This document shows positions 42,413 through 51,501 of a stretch of DNA of 58,477 nucleotides, piece after piece (the first letter of the stretch is position 1; every line of letters begins with the position of its first letter). The notes beneath the pieces are model-generated. The model ran no database searches. It was not told where the DNA came from and saw nothing but the letters and a program-made list of their open reading frames with translations. The translations under genes were made by a program, and so were the position numbers. Source of the stretch: an uncultured Azospirillum sp. (GTDB lineage Bacteria; Pseudomonadota; Alphaproteobacteria; RF32; CAG-239). The stretch spans positions 1-58,477 of the forward strand of contig UQAB01000010.1 of NCBI GenBank assembly GCA_900538765.1, in the 5' to 3' direction.

Positions 42413-43546
42413 GTGTTCCGCTTTTCCCGCAACAGCCGCAGCATAATCAGCAATTGGTGGTGGACCGTTGACAAAGTCCTGCTGGGACTGGTGACGGTTC
42501 TTCTCCTCATCGGCATTTTTCTGAACTTCTCGGCCAGCCCGGCGGTCGCCAACCGTATCGGCGCCGAAACTTTTCACTTTGTCAAACGCCAGTTGTTTTT
42601 TATCCCGCTGGCCTATGGGCTGATGATTCTGCTCTCCATGCAAAATCTCAAAACCATCCGCCGCATTGCCATCATCGGCTATGTTGTCGTTGTCGGCCTG
42701 ATGTTTATGACGCTGTTTTGGGGAGAGTCGATTAAAGGCGCCACCCGCTGGATTCGCATTTTCGGCTTCTCGCTGCAACCGTCCGAATTTGTCAAACCGG
42801 TCTTCGCCGTAGTCGCGGCCTGGCTTTTTGACGGTCAAAAACGCCACCAGGATTTTCCCGGCGACGTTCTCTCCACCGGCCTTTATGCCTTTACCCTGAT
42901 TCTGCTTCTGTCCCAGCCTGACGTCGGCATGAGCATTGTCGTCACCGTTATCTGGGGCTTCCAGTTCTTTTTAAGCGGCCTGTCCATCGTGCTGGTTGCA
43001 GTCATGGCTGCCGCCGGTATCCTGCTGCTGGTCTTGGCTTATTTTACCTTCAGCCATGTCCATACGCGCGTTGAACAGTTTCTGGCTTCCGGCGGCGAAT
43101 TAAGCTATCAGGTTCGCAAATCGCTTGAAGCATTTCACAACGGCAGCATCTTCGGCCGCGGCCCCGGCGAAGGCGTCGTCAAGCTTAACATCCCCGACGC
43201 GCACACCGACTTTATTTTTGCCGTCGCCGGCGAAGAATTTGGCATGTTTCTCTGCCTGATTATCATCGGCATTTATGCGGCGATTGTCATTCGCTCCATG
43301 GTTATTTCCATGAAAGACAACAACCTGTTTATTATTCTTTCGGCCTCGGCTCTCTCGGCCTCGTTCGGGCTGCAGGCAATTATCAACATGGCCTCCACCA
43401 TGCACCTTATGCCGACCAAAGGCATGACCCTGCCGTTCATTTCCTACGGCGGTTCATCGCTTCTGGCAACAGCGCTCGGCGTGGGTATGCTCCTGGCCAT
43501 TACCCGTAAAAACGTTACTGCGGAGGATAAAGATGAAATCGACTGA
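42413..43546 (+). CDS. ftsW: Peptidoglycan polymerase / division protein FtsW
   Basis: 377-residue SEDS-family glycosyltransferase of the divisome with about ten membrane segments. Family signatures include GATRWIRIFGFSLQPSEFVKP and PTKGMTLPFISYGGSSLLA. The start is a GTG four bases after the mraY stop, with AGGAG upstream. The 3' end overlaps murG by 14 bp. Confidence 0.95.
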   Translation: MFRFSRNSRSIISNWWWTVDKVLLGLVTVLLLIGIFLNFSASPAVANRIGAETFHFVKRQLFFIPLAYGLMILLSMQNLKTIRRIAIIGYVVVVGLMFMTLFWGESIKGATRWIRIFGFSLQPSEFVKPVFAVVAAWLFDGQKRHQDFPGDVLSTGLYAFTLILLLSQPDVGMSIVVTVIWGFQFFLSGLSIVLVAVMAAAGILLLVLAYFTFSHVHTRVEQFLASGGELSYQVRKSLEAFHNGSIFGRGPGEGVVKLNIPDAHTDFIFAVAGEEFGMFLCLIIIGIYAAIVIRSMVISMKDNNLFIILSASALSASFGLQAIINMASTMHLMPTKGMTLPFISYGGSSLLATALGVGMLLAITRKNVTAEDKDEID

Positions 43547-44651
43547 AAAAGACACCCGCCCCTTAATCATCCTCACGGCCGGCGGCACCGGCGGCCATGT
43601 TTATCCGGCTGACGCACTCGCCGCCGAACTGGAACAACGGGGCTATCGCCTGGCTTTAGTAACGGACTCCCGCGGCAAAGACAATTACAAAGGCAAACTG
43701 GCGGAAATTCCCAACTATGCCGTTCTGGCCGGCGGCTTGGTCGGCAAAGGCAAATGGACCAAAATCAAAAACCTCTTTAAAATCTGTATCGGCATTTTGC
43801 AGGCCGGCGTCATTTTGTTCCGTCAAAAACCCGTCTGCGTCGTCGGCTTCGGCGGTTACGCCTCCTTTCCCTGCGCCATGGCGGCCATTTTGCTCGGCAT
43901 TGACTTGGTCATCCACGAGCAAAACTCAGTCATGAGCCGCACCAACCGTTTTCTCAGCAAATACGCCGAGCTGATTGCCCAAAGTTTCCGCAACGTTAAA
44001 TACACACCGCCTGCCGCCCGCACGGTTCTGACCGGAATGCCGGTTCGTCAGGCGATTGCGTCTGTCCGCGAACAGCCGCGCCCGGAAACGGCTTCGGGAA
44101 AATTCCGCCTGTTAATTCTCGGCGGCAGCCAGGGCGCCAAAATCTTTGGCGACATCATTCCGGAAGCCGTCAAACAGCTTGATAAAAAACTGCAAAAAAA
44201 TCTGACTGTCTGCCAACAATGCCGCCGCGATGATGTCGAAAAACTCCGAGAAGCTTATCAGGACTGCCCCGCCGACACAACAATATCACATTTTTTCAAT
44301 AACATGCCGGAATTATATGCCGCGTCACATTTAATAATTTCCCGTTCTGGCGCGTCTTCCGTCTGCGAAATCGCCGCAGTCGGCATTCCGTCGATTCTCG
44401 TTCCGCTGCCTACCGCGGCTGACGACCACCAGACCGGCAATGCCCGCGAACTGTCCGAAAACGGCGGCGCCATTCTCATCAAACAGGCCGACTTCACGGC
44501 GGAGCGGCTCAGTCAAACTCTGACAGAACTCTTTACCCACCCCAAACAGCTTGAAAAAATGGCAACGCAGAGCCGCAAGGCCGGCATCACCAACGCCGCC
44601 GCGCTTTTTGCCGACGCCATTGAAAAACAAATCATCCGCAAACAAAAATAG
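43533..44651 (+). CDS. murG: UDP-GlcNAc:lipid I GlcNAc transferase MurG
   Basis: 372-residue GT28 enzyme that completes lipid II. TAGGTGGHVYPA is the N-terminal glycine-rich loop, a second loop GGSQGAKIF and the UDP-GlcNAc site SRSGASSVCEIAAVGIPSILVPLP are clear. The ATG has GCGGAGGAT upstream and lies in the ftsW end. The next gene is murB, not murC as in most alphaproteobacteria. Confidence 0.96.
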   Translation: MKSTEKDTRPLIILTAGGTGGHVYPADALAAELEQRGYRLALVTDSRGKDNYKGKLAEIPNYAVLAGGLVGKGKWTKIKNLFKICIGILQAGVILFRQKPVCVVGFGGYASFPCAMAAILLGIDLVIHEQNSVMSRTNRFLSKYAELIAQSFRNVKYTPPAARTVLTGMPVRQAIASVREQPRPETASGKFRLLILGGSQGAKIFGDIIPEAVKQLDKKLQKNLTVCQQCRRDDVEKLREAYQDCPADTTISHFFNNMPELYAASHLIISRSGASSVCEIAAVGIPSILVPLPTAADDHQTGNARELSENGGAILIKQADFTAERLSQTLTELFTHPKQLEKMATQSRKAGITNAAALFADAIEKQIIRKQK

Positions 44652-44659
44652 GAGGCCCC

Positions 44660-45577
44660 ATGTTTAAAAAACTTTTTTCCCAAAATATCATTGACCTCCT
44701 GCCCAAAGTCCGCGGCAAATATAAAAAAAACGAACCCTTGAAAAAACACACCTGGTTCGCCGTCGGCGGCCCGGCTGAAGTAATGTTCATCCCTGAAGAC
44801 ATTGAAGACTTAAGCAGCTTCATGCAAAAACGCCCGCACAACATTCCGATTTACGTCATCGGCGGCGGCTCCAACCTCCTGGTGCGCGACGGCGGCATTC
44901 CCGGCGTTGTCATCAAACTCGATTCCCCGGCGTTCAAAAAATATCAGCTCGGCGAAAACACCATCACCTGCGGCTGCGGCATGCGCAATATCGATCTGCA
45001 AAAAATCATGATAAAGCACCGTTTCGGCGGGCTGGAATTTTTATCTTCCATTCCCGGCGCCATCGGCGGCTCGGTCAAAACTAACGCCGGCTGCTATGGC
45101 CGCGAAGCCAAAGACGTCATCATCAGCGCGCAGGTTGTCAACGGCGAAGGCGACATCAGCAGCATTCCGGTTGAAGACCTGATGCTGTCTTATCGCAGCA
45201 GTTTCTTTCCCGAGGACTGGATTATCACAGCCATAACCTTCCGCACCCATGCCGACACGCCGGAACACATCATGGAAATCATCAACGACCAGAAAAACAA
45301 AAGGATGAAAAGTCAGCCGCATAACGTCAAAACCGCAGGTTCAACTTTCAAAAATCCCGAAGGGCTGAAGGCTTGGGAACTCATCAAAAAATCCGGCTGC
45401 GACCAACTCAGCGTCGGCGGCGCCAAAGTTTCCGAAGTTCACTGCAACTTTCTTGTCAACACCGGCGGCGCCACCGCCAAAGACATTGAAACCTTGGGCG
45501 AAACAATCATCAAACAGGTGCGCGACAAAACCTCTATCACGCTGGAATGGGAAATCAAACGCGTAGGAATAAACTAA
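44660..45577 (+). CDS. murB: UDP-N-acetylenolpyruvoylglucosamine reductase MurB
   Basis: 305-residue FAD enzyme that reduces UDP-GlcNAc-enolpyruvate to UDP-MurNAc. FAD-binding motifs VIGGGSNLLVRDGGIPGVVI and IPGAIGGSVKTNAGCYG are present, and AGSTFKNPEG with VHCNFLVN marks the catalytic end. Length and motifs fit the shorter type II MurB. Preceded by AGGAGG, nine bases after murG. Confidence 0.95.
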   Translation: MFKKLFSQNIIDLLPKVRGKYKKNEPLKKHTWFAVGGPAEVMFIPEDIEDLSSFMQKRPHNIPIYVIGGGSNLLVRDGGIPGVVIKLDSPAFKKYQLGENTITCGCGMRNIDLQKIMIKHRFGGLEFLSSIPGAIGGSVKTNAGCYGREAKDVIISAQVVNGEGDISSIPVEDLMLSYRSSFFPEDWIITAITFRTHADTPEHIMEIINDQKNKRMKSQPHNVKTAGSTFKNPEGLKAWELIKKSGCDQLSVGGAKVSEVHCNFLVNTGGATAKDIETLGETIIKQVRDKTSITLEWEIKRVGIN

Positions 45578-45581
45578 AACA

Positions 45582-46466
45582 ATGACAACCGCCGCCCCGG
45601 AAATCATCCCGCAGCTGCAAATGCCGCAGCCCAAAACCGACAACCGCGTCAGCCTGCCGGTCGAATGGCCGTACCGCCTGCTCGGCAATGCCTTGATTCT
45701 GGGGCTCATCCTTTTTCTGGCCTCCATCGCCATTACCGTCAAAACCGACCTCATCAACCAAAAACTCCTCAGCCTGCAGGATTCGTACTACATGATGACG
45801 TCAAAACTCGGCTTCACGGTTGACGACATCATTGTCGACGGCCGCCGCCACACCTCAAAAACCGAGCTCCTTAATGCCATGGGCATCGACCGCGGCACCA
45901 ACATCCTCCGCCTCGACCTTTATGACCTCAAAGACAAAATCGAAAGCCTGCCCTGGGTCAGATCGGCCGTTGTCCGCCGCAGCTACTACCCCAACGTCAT
46001 CAGAATATCCCTGCGCGAACATCAGGTCAAAAGCCTGTGGCAGATAAACGAAACTTTTCATCCCATTGACGAAGACGGTAAGGTTATTGACGCGCCTTAT
46101 ATCCCTGACAAACCGCTTCTGCTCATTGTCGGCGCCGGCGCCCCCGAAAACATCAATCAGCTTTTAAGCGAAATAGACACGGATTCGCCTGTCTTTAAAC
46201 GCGTCAAAGTCGCCAATTTCATATCCGGCCGCCGCTGGAACCTCATTCTTGACGACATTGAACACGGTATCACCATAAAGCTCCCCGAACAAAACGTCGC
46301 CGCCGCCTGGAAAAAATTGCTAAAATTAAACGCCACCAAAAACATTCTTAAACGTAAATTAACCAACATCGATTTAAGATTGAAAGGCAAGGTAATCATA
46401 ACCTTGGAAAAGAGCGGCAAAAAAGCACCAAAAAAGCTTAAAAGCTCAAAAGAAAGCAAGATCTGA
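45582..46466 (+). CDS. ftsQ: Cell division protein FtsQ
   Basis: 294-residue bitopic protein: a cytoplasmic tail, one membrane segment (about 33-52), a POTRA domain (GFTVDDIIVDGRRHTSKTELLNAM) and the FtsQ beta domain. It recruits FtsB, FtsL and later divisome parts. A lysine-rich C-terminal tail (KKAPKKLKSSKESKI) is unusual in sequence but common in being poorly conserved. Start preceded by AGGAATAAAC; no ddl gene separates it from murB. Confidence 0.93.
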   Translation: MTTAAPEIIPQLQMPQPKTDNRVSLPVEWPYRLLGNALILGLILFLASIAITVKTDLINQKLLSLQDSYYMMTSKLGFTVDDIIVDGRRHTSKTELLNAMGIDRGTNILRLDLYDLKDKIESLPWVRSAVVRRSYYPNVIRISLREHQVKSLWQINETFHPIDEDGKVIDAPYIPDKPLLLIVGAGAPENINQLLSEIDTDSPVFKRVKVANFISGRRWNLILDDIEHGITIKLPEQNVAAAWKKLLKLNATKNILKRKLTNIDLRLKGKVIITLEKSGKKAPKKLKSSKESKI

Positions 46467-46478
46467 AGGGATAGGAAA

Positions 46479-47732
46479 TTGACACATTCATTTAATCGGT
46501 TAACGACAATCGCTGCCTTGGACATTGGTTCCTCCAAAGTCTGCTGCATCATTGCCAAAATCAGCCGTGACAAAAGAATCAATGTCGTCGGTTACGGTTA
46601 TAACGCCTCCAAAGGAATCAAAAACGGCATAATCACTGACCTGAACCAGGCCACGCTTTCTATATGCAACGCAGTCGAAACGGCGGAGCAAATGGCCAAC
46701 GAACGCATCGACCGGGTGATTGTCAACATCTCCGGCGACAAGATAAAAAGCGTCATCAAAAGCGCCTCGATTTCCGTCAACAAAAACCGCCCGATCAGTG
46801 AAAACGACATCAACAAAGTTATTGAAAAAGGTATCAACAAAATCAATGTCGACGGCCACGAACTCATCCACTGCCTGCCGATGAGCTACCGCTGCGACAA
46901 CGGTGAAGAAATCAAAGACCCGCGCAACATTTACGGCGAAACGCTCTCTGTCGACATCCTCCTCGGGCTCATTCCGCAAATCATGTTCCGCAATGTCGGC
47001 ACCGTTATTGAAAACGCCCATCTTGAAATCGCGGAGAAAGCCTTTTCGGCTTATGCCTCGGGGCTGTCCTGCCTGGTTGAGGACGAAACCGAAATCGGCG
47101 CCACGGTCATCGACATCGGCGGCGGCACCACCAGCATTTGCGGCTTCAAGCACGGCCACCCGACTTACTTCGCCGCGCTGCCGGTCGGCGGCAACAATGT
47201 CACCAACGACATCGCCTGGGGACTGACAACCTCCTTTACCCATGCCGAACGCTTAAAAACCCTGCACGGCTGCGCTTTCATGACCAGCAAGGACAAAGAG
47301 GAAACAATCAACGTTTACCCCGTCGGCGAAGAAGACGACAGCTCAATCAAACAAGTTCCCAAGGCTGAACTCATCAGCATCATCACACCGCGCATTGAAG
47401 AAATTTTTGAACTCGTCAACCAGAAACTGGCGGAACAGGGACTGCGCAACATTTCCAGCCACCGCGTTGTCCTGACCGGCGGCGGCAGCCACCTTTCCGG
47501 CATCCGCGACGTTGCGGCCATGGTTCTTGACAAACAGGTACGCCTCGGCCGTCCGCGCAATGTTTTAAACCTTCCGGACAGCCTGTATAACCCGGCCTTT
47601 TCCACGGCCGTCGGCTTGCTTCTGTTTGCCTTGAATTACACGGAAAAGAAACCGAATAAAATTGTCAATAAACCGGCGCACACCGCTTCCGGCTTCGGCA
47701 AAATCTTCAGTTGGATGAAACAGAATTTCTGA
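46479..47732 (+). CDS. ftsA: Cell division protein FtsA
   Basis: 417-residue actin-like protein tethering FtsZ to the membrane. IAALDIGSSKVCCIIAKI is the phosphate-1 motif, VIDIGGGTTSICGF the second, and VVLTGGGSHLSGI the adenosine motif. The C-terminal amphipathic helix FGKIFSWMKQNF is the membrane target. The start is a TTG with AAGGGATAGG upstream; no ATG fits the conserved N-terminus. ftsZ, normally next, is displaced by 6.5 kb. Confidence 0.95.
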   Translation: MTHSFNRLTTIAALDIGSSKVCCIIAKISRDKRINVVGYGYNASKGIKNGIITDLNQATLSICNAVETAEQMANERIDRVIVNISGDKIKSVIKSASISVNKNRPISENDINKVIEKGINKINVDGHELIHCLPMSYRCDNGEEIKDPRNIYGETLSVDILLGLIPQIMFRNVGTVIENAHLEIAEKAFSAYASGLSCLVEDETEIGATVIDIGGGTTSICGFKHGHPTYFAALPVGGNNVTNDIAWGLTTSFTHAERLKTLHGCAFMTSKDKEETINVYPVGEEDDSSIKQVPKAELISIITPRIEEIFELVNQKLAEQGLRNISSHRVVLTGGGSHLSGIRDVAAMVLDKQVRLGRPRNVLNLPDSLYNPAFSTAVGLLLFALNYTEKKPNKIVNKPAHTASGFGKIFSWMKQNF

Positions 47733-47737
47733 TTCAG

Positions 47738-47768
47738 AAAATGCCGGGAAGTATTTCCCGGCATTTTT
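47738..47768 (+). terminator. Terminator after ftsA
   Basis: AATGCCGGGAA and TTCCCGGCATT form a perfect hairpin followed by a T-run. It isolates ftsA from downstream genes and can also act on the convergent lipoprotein gene, whose stop is four bases away. Confidence 0.88.
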
Positions 47769-47771
47769 CAG

Positions 47772-48209
47772 CTATTTGGTTTGTATTTTTTCGAGCCTGC
47801 CGCTGGCCGTCACTTCATACCCCTGTTCCCGCAGGGCTTCTTTGCCGCCCTCATCAAAGGTGTAGTAATAAATCAGCTCGCGCTCGTTGATTCTGCCTGC
47901 GTCAACTGCTGCCTGCGGAATGCCCCAGACAACGGAAATCGGCCAGGTCAGAAGGTTGAGAAAACCATATAACATCTGCCCGTTGTCCGCGCCATTGCCT
48001 GACGCCAGATAAAAGTTTCCACCGCCCGGCAGCAGGTTCAAAAGGCCGGCGCCGGCTGCGCTGGCAGGTTTTTCCCAGTTTCCGGCGGGTTTTTCCGTGG
48101 TAATGCCCTGCGCGCGCAGGCTGCGCAATGTGTTGTTTTCCTGATGCGTTAAGGAAACACAGCCGGAGAGGAGAAGTCCCAAAGCCGTGTATGCAATTAA
48201 GTTTTTCAT
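47772..48209 (-). CDS. Small lipoprotein
   Basis: 145-residue protein with a lipobox L-L-S-G-C at about residues 13-17 after a short signal sequence (MKNLIAYTALGL), so it is predicted to be lipidated. The mature part is short and has a GAGLLNLLPGGGNFYLASG segment that looks membrane-associated, a feature of some small envelope lipoproteins. No named family is secure. I use the ATG at 48209; the ATG at 48221 lies within the binding-site region. That region, GGATGTTT, is complementary to the split RNA copy B. The original promoter has been separated from the gene by the 5.2 kb insertion. Confidence 0.7.
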   Translation of the reverse strand: MKNLIAYTALGLLLSGCVSLTHQENNTLRSLRAQGITTEKPAGNWEKPASAAGAGLLNLLPGGGNFYLASGNGADNGQMLYGFLNLLTWPISVVWGIPQAAVDAGRINERELIYYYTFDEGGKEALREQGYEVTASGRLEKIQTK

Positions 48210-48241
48210 ATCTTCAAACATCCTGTTTTTATTCTGTTAAC

Positions 48242-48270
48242 AAAACAAAACCCGCTCTAATAAAGGCGGG
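48242..48270 (-). terminator. Terminator-like hairpin of the split RNA copy B
   Basis: CCCGC and GCGGG (48251-48270) form a hairpin followed on the minus strand by TTTTGTTTTG. Its loop reads CCTTTATTA, complementary with one bulge to TAATAAGG at 53531-53538 before the insertion separated them. Confidence 0.7.
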
Positions 48271-48279
48271 CGGATGTTC
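48271..48279. other. Left attachment core (attL)
   Basis: CGGATGTTC, repeated directly at 53477-53485. Outside the element the two flanks join into a sequence that matches the intact RNA copy at 25.34-25.45 kb, so these 9 bp mark the crossover. Confidence 0.75.
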
Positions 48280-48378
48280 AGAATTCGTGTGAAAACAGAA
48301 ATAACATATTGATTTATATGGCATAATTTTATGATTTTTACATTTAAAGCTTGCTGTTACATAAGGGTGATACAGCAG

Positions 48379-50172
48379 ATGGTAAAAAAACAAAACAGGT
48401 TATTTTTAAGAAAGCATACATATTATGTTAGAATTGCAGTTCCAAAAGATTTGATTTTTATTGTAAAGAAAAATGAAGTCAGATATTCTCTTAACACCAA
48501 AAACTACTATGATGCCTGCCAAAAGGTAAGAATTATATCTGTAATGGTGGATATTTTATGTAATAAAGTAAGGAATAACTTGATGAAGATAGATAGTGCT
48601 TTACAAGGACAAGCAACGGATGTGCATTTAAGCAGAGATGATTATGAAAAATTCTTCATCTATGAATTAAACAGAATAAAACAAACAATAGATAATAATT
48701 TTGCAGAGATAAAACAGGGAAAATTTTCTTGGGATGATATAAATTGGTTGAATGATGCAGCCAAACGGGATTTTGAAAAAGAAACATCTATACAGATAGC
48801 AACAGAAGATGATGAAATATTATTTGGACAGGAAATAATAGAACGGTGTTTTGAGAATTATTTAAAGGAAACAATACAAAAAGAAGGATGCCCAGCATCA
48901 GATAAATTAAAGCAGATTTATAAGCATAAACCTTTATATAAGATGGATGATGATGAATTATTAGAAAGACATCCTCATCTTGATTGTCTAATGAGTGGTT
49001 TGTCTCTAATAGAGGATTATGCTAAAAATTATATCCAGTCATTTATAAATGATATGGAATATAGGACAACGAATCCTTTTGTTAGTAAATGGTTGAGAAT
49101 AATTCAAGAACAAGAAATGAAGGAATTGAGCAAACCTTCTATTGTTGTGGAATGGAAGGATGTTATTGAGAAGTATAATAGAGGAAGAAAAGTGGATTAT
49201 GCAGTAAAGGATGCTACCATAAAACGAAATCAACAAAAACTTAAAACTTGTTTTCAGTTAATCGGAAAAACTAATTTGGCAGAATTTACAGCAAGCGATT
49301 GTTCTGAATTATCTTCTAAATTAGAGGAAAAACCGAAAAATAATAAAAATCTTGAAAAATTATCTATCAGGACAAGAACAAATTATTTAATAGTTTTTAA
49401 AAATTTTATGGAATGGTGTTATAGAGAAGGATATGTATCTAATGATTATTCATCCAATATTGTTATTCCAACTAAAAAGGTTATTCAAAAAATAGGTGTT
49501 GTTGAGAAAGTTCCCTTTGATAAAAAAGATTTGTTAAAGTTTTTTAATCCCGATGTGTTTTTGAAAAAAATACGAGATAGAAAGAAAATTTGGAGATTCT
49601 ATATTCCATTGATTGCGATGACTACAGGAGCAAGAATCAATGAAATTTGCCAGTTGGGAATTAACGATATTAAGAAAGAAAAAAATATTTGGTATTATGA
49701 TTTAAATGATGAGGAAGAAACCAAATCATTAAAAACTATAAAATCCAAAAGGAAAGTTCCTATACATTCCATTGTTTTGGAACAAGGATTTTTAGAATTT
49801 GTAAAATATATGAAATCCCAAAAATCAGAAAGGTTATTTTCAGATTTAACATACAGGGAAGATTCTAATTATTCTCAAAAACCTAAAAATTTTTATAGTG
49901 ATTATATCAGAGATATAGGAATAACAGACCCCAAAAAAACATTTCATTCTTTTAGGCATTTATTCAAACAGATGATGGAGAAAAGCAAAATTAGAACAGA
50001 AGTTCAAAATGCTATTTGTGGATGGGAAGGACACAATATCGGTGAAAATGTCTATGGAAAAATAGATGTAAAAGATATGAAGGATGCTATTGAAACAATA
50101 AAATTTAGTTTCCTTCAAAAAACATTACAACAGATTAAAGATAATAAGCCCAATTTTCTAAAATTTGATTAG
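48379..50172 (+). CDS. int: Tyrosine integrase
   Basis: 597-residue site-specific recombinase. The N-terminal part (LFLRKHTYYVRIAVPKDL) resembles the DUF6538-type domain of phage integrases, a SAM-like core-binding domain lies in the middle, and the catalytic domain shows TTGARINEICQL (Arg I), TFHSFRHLFKQM (His-x-x-Arg) and HNIGENVYGKI (nucleophile Tyr). I use the ATG at 48379 after AAGGG; an ATG at 48331 extends the frame without support. It is adjacent to the attL core at 48271, the usual position. Codon use is AT-rich, unlike the host genes. Confidence 0.9.
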   Translation: MVKKQNRLFLRKHTYYVRIAVPKDLIFIVKKNEVRYSLNTKNYYDACQKVRIISVMVDILCNKVRNNLMKIDSALQGQATDVHLSRDDYEKFFIYELNRIKQTIDNNFAEIKQGKFSWDDINWLNDAAKRDFEKETSIQIATEDDEILFGQEIIERCFENYLKETIQKEGCPASDKLKQIYKHKPLYKMDDDELLERHPHLDCLMSGLSLIEDYAKNYIQSFINDMEYRTTNPFVSKWLRIIQEQEMKELSKPSIVVEWKDVIEKYNRGRKVDYAVKDATIKRNQQKLKTCFQLIGKTNLAEFTASDCSELSSKLEEKPKNNKNLEKLSIRTRTNYLIVFKNFMEWCYREGYVSNDYSSNIVIPTKKVIQKIGVVEKVPFDKKDLLKFFNPDVFLKKIRDRKKIWRFYIPLIAMTTGARINEICQLGINDIKKEKNIWYYDLNDEEETKSLKTIKSKRKVPIHSIVLEQGFLEFVKYMKSQKSERLFSDLTYREDSNYSQKPKNFYSDYIRDIGITDPKKTFHSFRHLFKQMMEKSKIRTEVQNAICGWEGHNIGENVYGKIDVKDMKDAIETIKFSFLQKTLQQIKDNKPNFLKFD

Positions 50173-50332
50173 AGTTTCATTGTATATAAAATTATCAATT
50201 TAAAATAATCTGTTTTCTTCATCACATCATAATAAATACAAATGTAAGTGATACTATTGAGTGTTGTTTATGAAATCAAAGGAGCCGAAATGCCCCTATG
50301 CAAAATTATTATCAAAAATTAAAGGATTACTA

Positions 50333-50965
50333 ATGAGTGACGATATTGAGATAACAAAATATGATAACTTCAAATTTAATCAGATAATTCAAAAACAAGG
50401 ATTAAATTCCAACAAATCAAATTATAAATCAAAGCAAAAAAAATCAGTTCATCAACAAATTAATTTACCTAACAGAATCATTTATACAACATCAGCATCT
50501 ATTGATGAATTAAAGAAACTAAATCCAGTTTATAAATATAATTTTGAAAATAAAAAAGATGAAATTTTAACTAAACTACCTGAAAAGCAAATAAATTATC
50601 ATCTTTCTTTTAATCCCCATACAGAAATAACAGAAGATAAATTAAAAGATACATTTAATTTTATCAAAAACAAATATGGTTATTTTTTGTATGGTAATAA
50701 CTGGATAAAATATCTAAATTTGGATTACGATTTATATATTGAAAAACAAAACAATTACCATCTGCATCTAATTGTCAGAAATATGATGCCAGATGACTTT
50801 TTGTTATTTTATGGTTATTTTTTTAAGTTATTACAATCACAATATCAGAATACTACCACTTATTGCAAACTTATTGATGATGAAAATTTAACAATCAAAT
50901 ATGACATCAAAAATAATGACACATCAATTTATGATGCCAAATATTTTATTAAAAGTAAGGATTAA
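50333..50965 (+). CDS. HUH-endonuclease Rep-like protein
   Basis: 210-residue protein with an H-hydrophobic-H motif (YHLHLIVRNM, about residue 145) and a C-terminal DAKYFIKSKD segment resembling the catalytic Tyr region (Y-x-x-K) of rolling-circle replication initiators. This suggests a nick-and-join enzyme for replication or mobilisation of the element. The ATG at 50333 has AAAGGA six bases upstream; the open frame reaches back to 50261. The family call is from motifs only, and catalytic tyrosine assignment is uncertain. Confidence 0.5.
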   Translation: MSDDIEITKYDNFKFNQIIQKQGLNSNKSNYKSKQKKSVHQQINLPNRIIYTTSASIDELKKLNPVYKYNFENKKDEILTKLPEKQINYHLSFNPHTEITEDKLKDTFNFIKNKYGYFLYGNNWIKYLNLDYDLYIEKQNNYHLHLIVRNMMPDDFLLFYGYFFKLLQSQYQNTTTYCKLIDDENLTIKYDIKNNDTSIYDAKYFIKSKD

Positions 50966-50967
50966 CA

Positions 50968-51156
50968 ATGAATTTAGATGACAGATTAAAACAATACAGG
51001 GAGCAGAAAAAAAGAAATTTAGATACAATGAAGAATAATAAAAACCCTACTTTCAGAAATGAATTAGCAAAGCAGAATCAACAATTAAATATTAAGATGG
51101 ATGATGAAAAAAAGAAGTATCATCAACTAAAATTAAATCAATTAAACCAAAAGTAG
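50968..51156 (+). CDS. Small charged coiled-coil protein
   Basis: 62-residue protein, very rich in Lys, Gln and Asn, probably one long helix (LDDRLKQYREQKKRNLDTM). It starts three bases after the Rep-like gene with AAGGA upstream. No family recognised; an accessory to the Rep-like protein is possible. Confidence 0.55.
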   Translation: MNLDDRLKQYREQKKRNLDTMKNNKNPTFRNELAKQNQQLNIKMDDEKKKYHQLKLNQLNQK

Positions 51157-51164
51157 GATGTTGA

Positions 51165-51356
51165 ATGATAAGTCAAAATATATTTTTTAATGAGTTAGTA
51201 AGACAACATCCCAAAGGAAATTATATCAATAATGGGGTTATTGTATTTAGCGATGGTGGTTATCAGGTTGCTTGCTTTAAATCTTTGGATAAAAGAAGAT
51301 ATGCATTAGTTTTCTTCAATTTTGGAAAATTTGAGATTTTGGAAACCACTATTTAA
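51165..51356 (+). CDS. Small unrecognised protein
   Basis: 63-residue protein with mixed beta-rich sequence (GVIVFSDGGYQVACFKSLDK). TAGGATG precedes the ATG. No domain recognised; it forms a probable operon with the two genes before it. Confidence 0.5.
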   Translation: MISQNIFFNELVRQHPKGNYINNGVIVFSDGGYQVACFKSLDKRRYALVFFNFGKFEILETTI

Positions 51357-51468
51357 ATATGCTAACATTTTTAAGTTATTGATGATTTTTTGATTGTTTA
51401 TAATTTGTTGTAATAATTCAGATTCATTCATAAAATATCCTTTCTTATATGGATATTTATAGATATTA

Positions 51469-51498
51469 CAAAGGCCTCATATTTTTATGAGGCCTTTG
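51469..51498. terminator. Bidirectional terminator within the element
   Basis: CAAAGGCCTCAT pairs perfectly with ATGAGGCCTTTG around an AT-rich loop. It separates the convergent 51165 and 51502 genes. Confidence 0.85.
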
Positions 51499-51501
51499 TT
51501 C

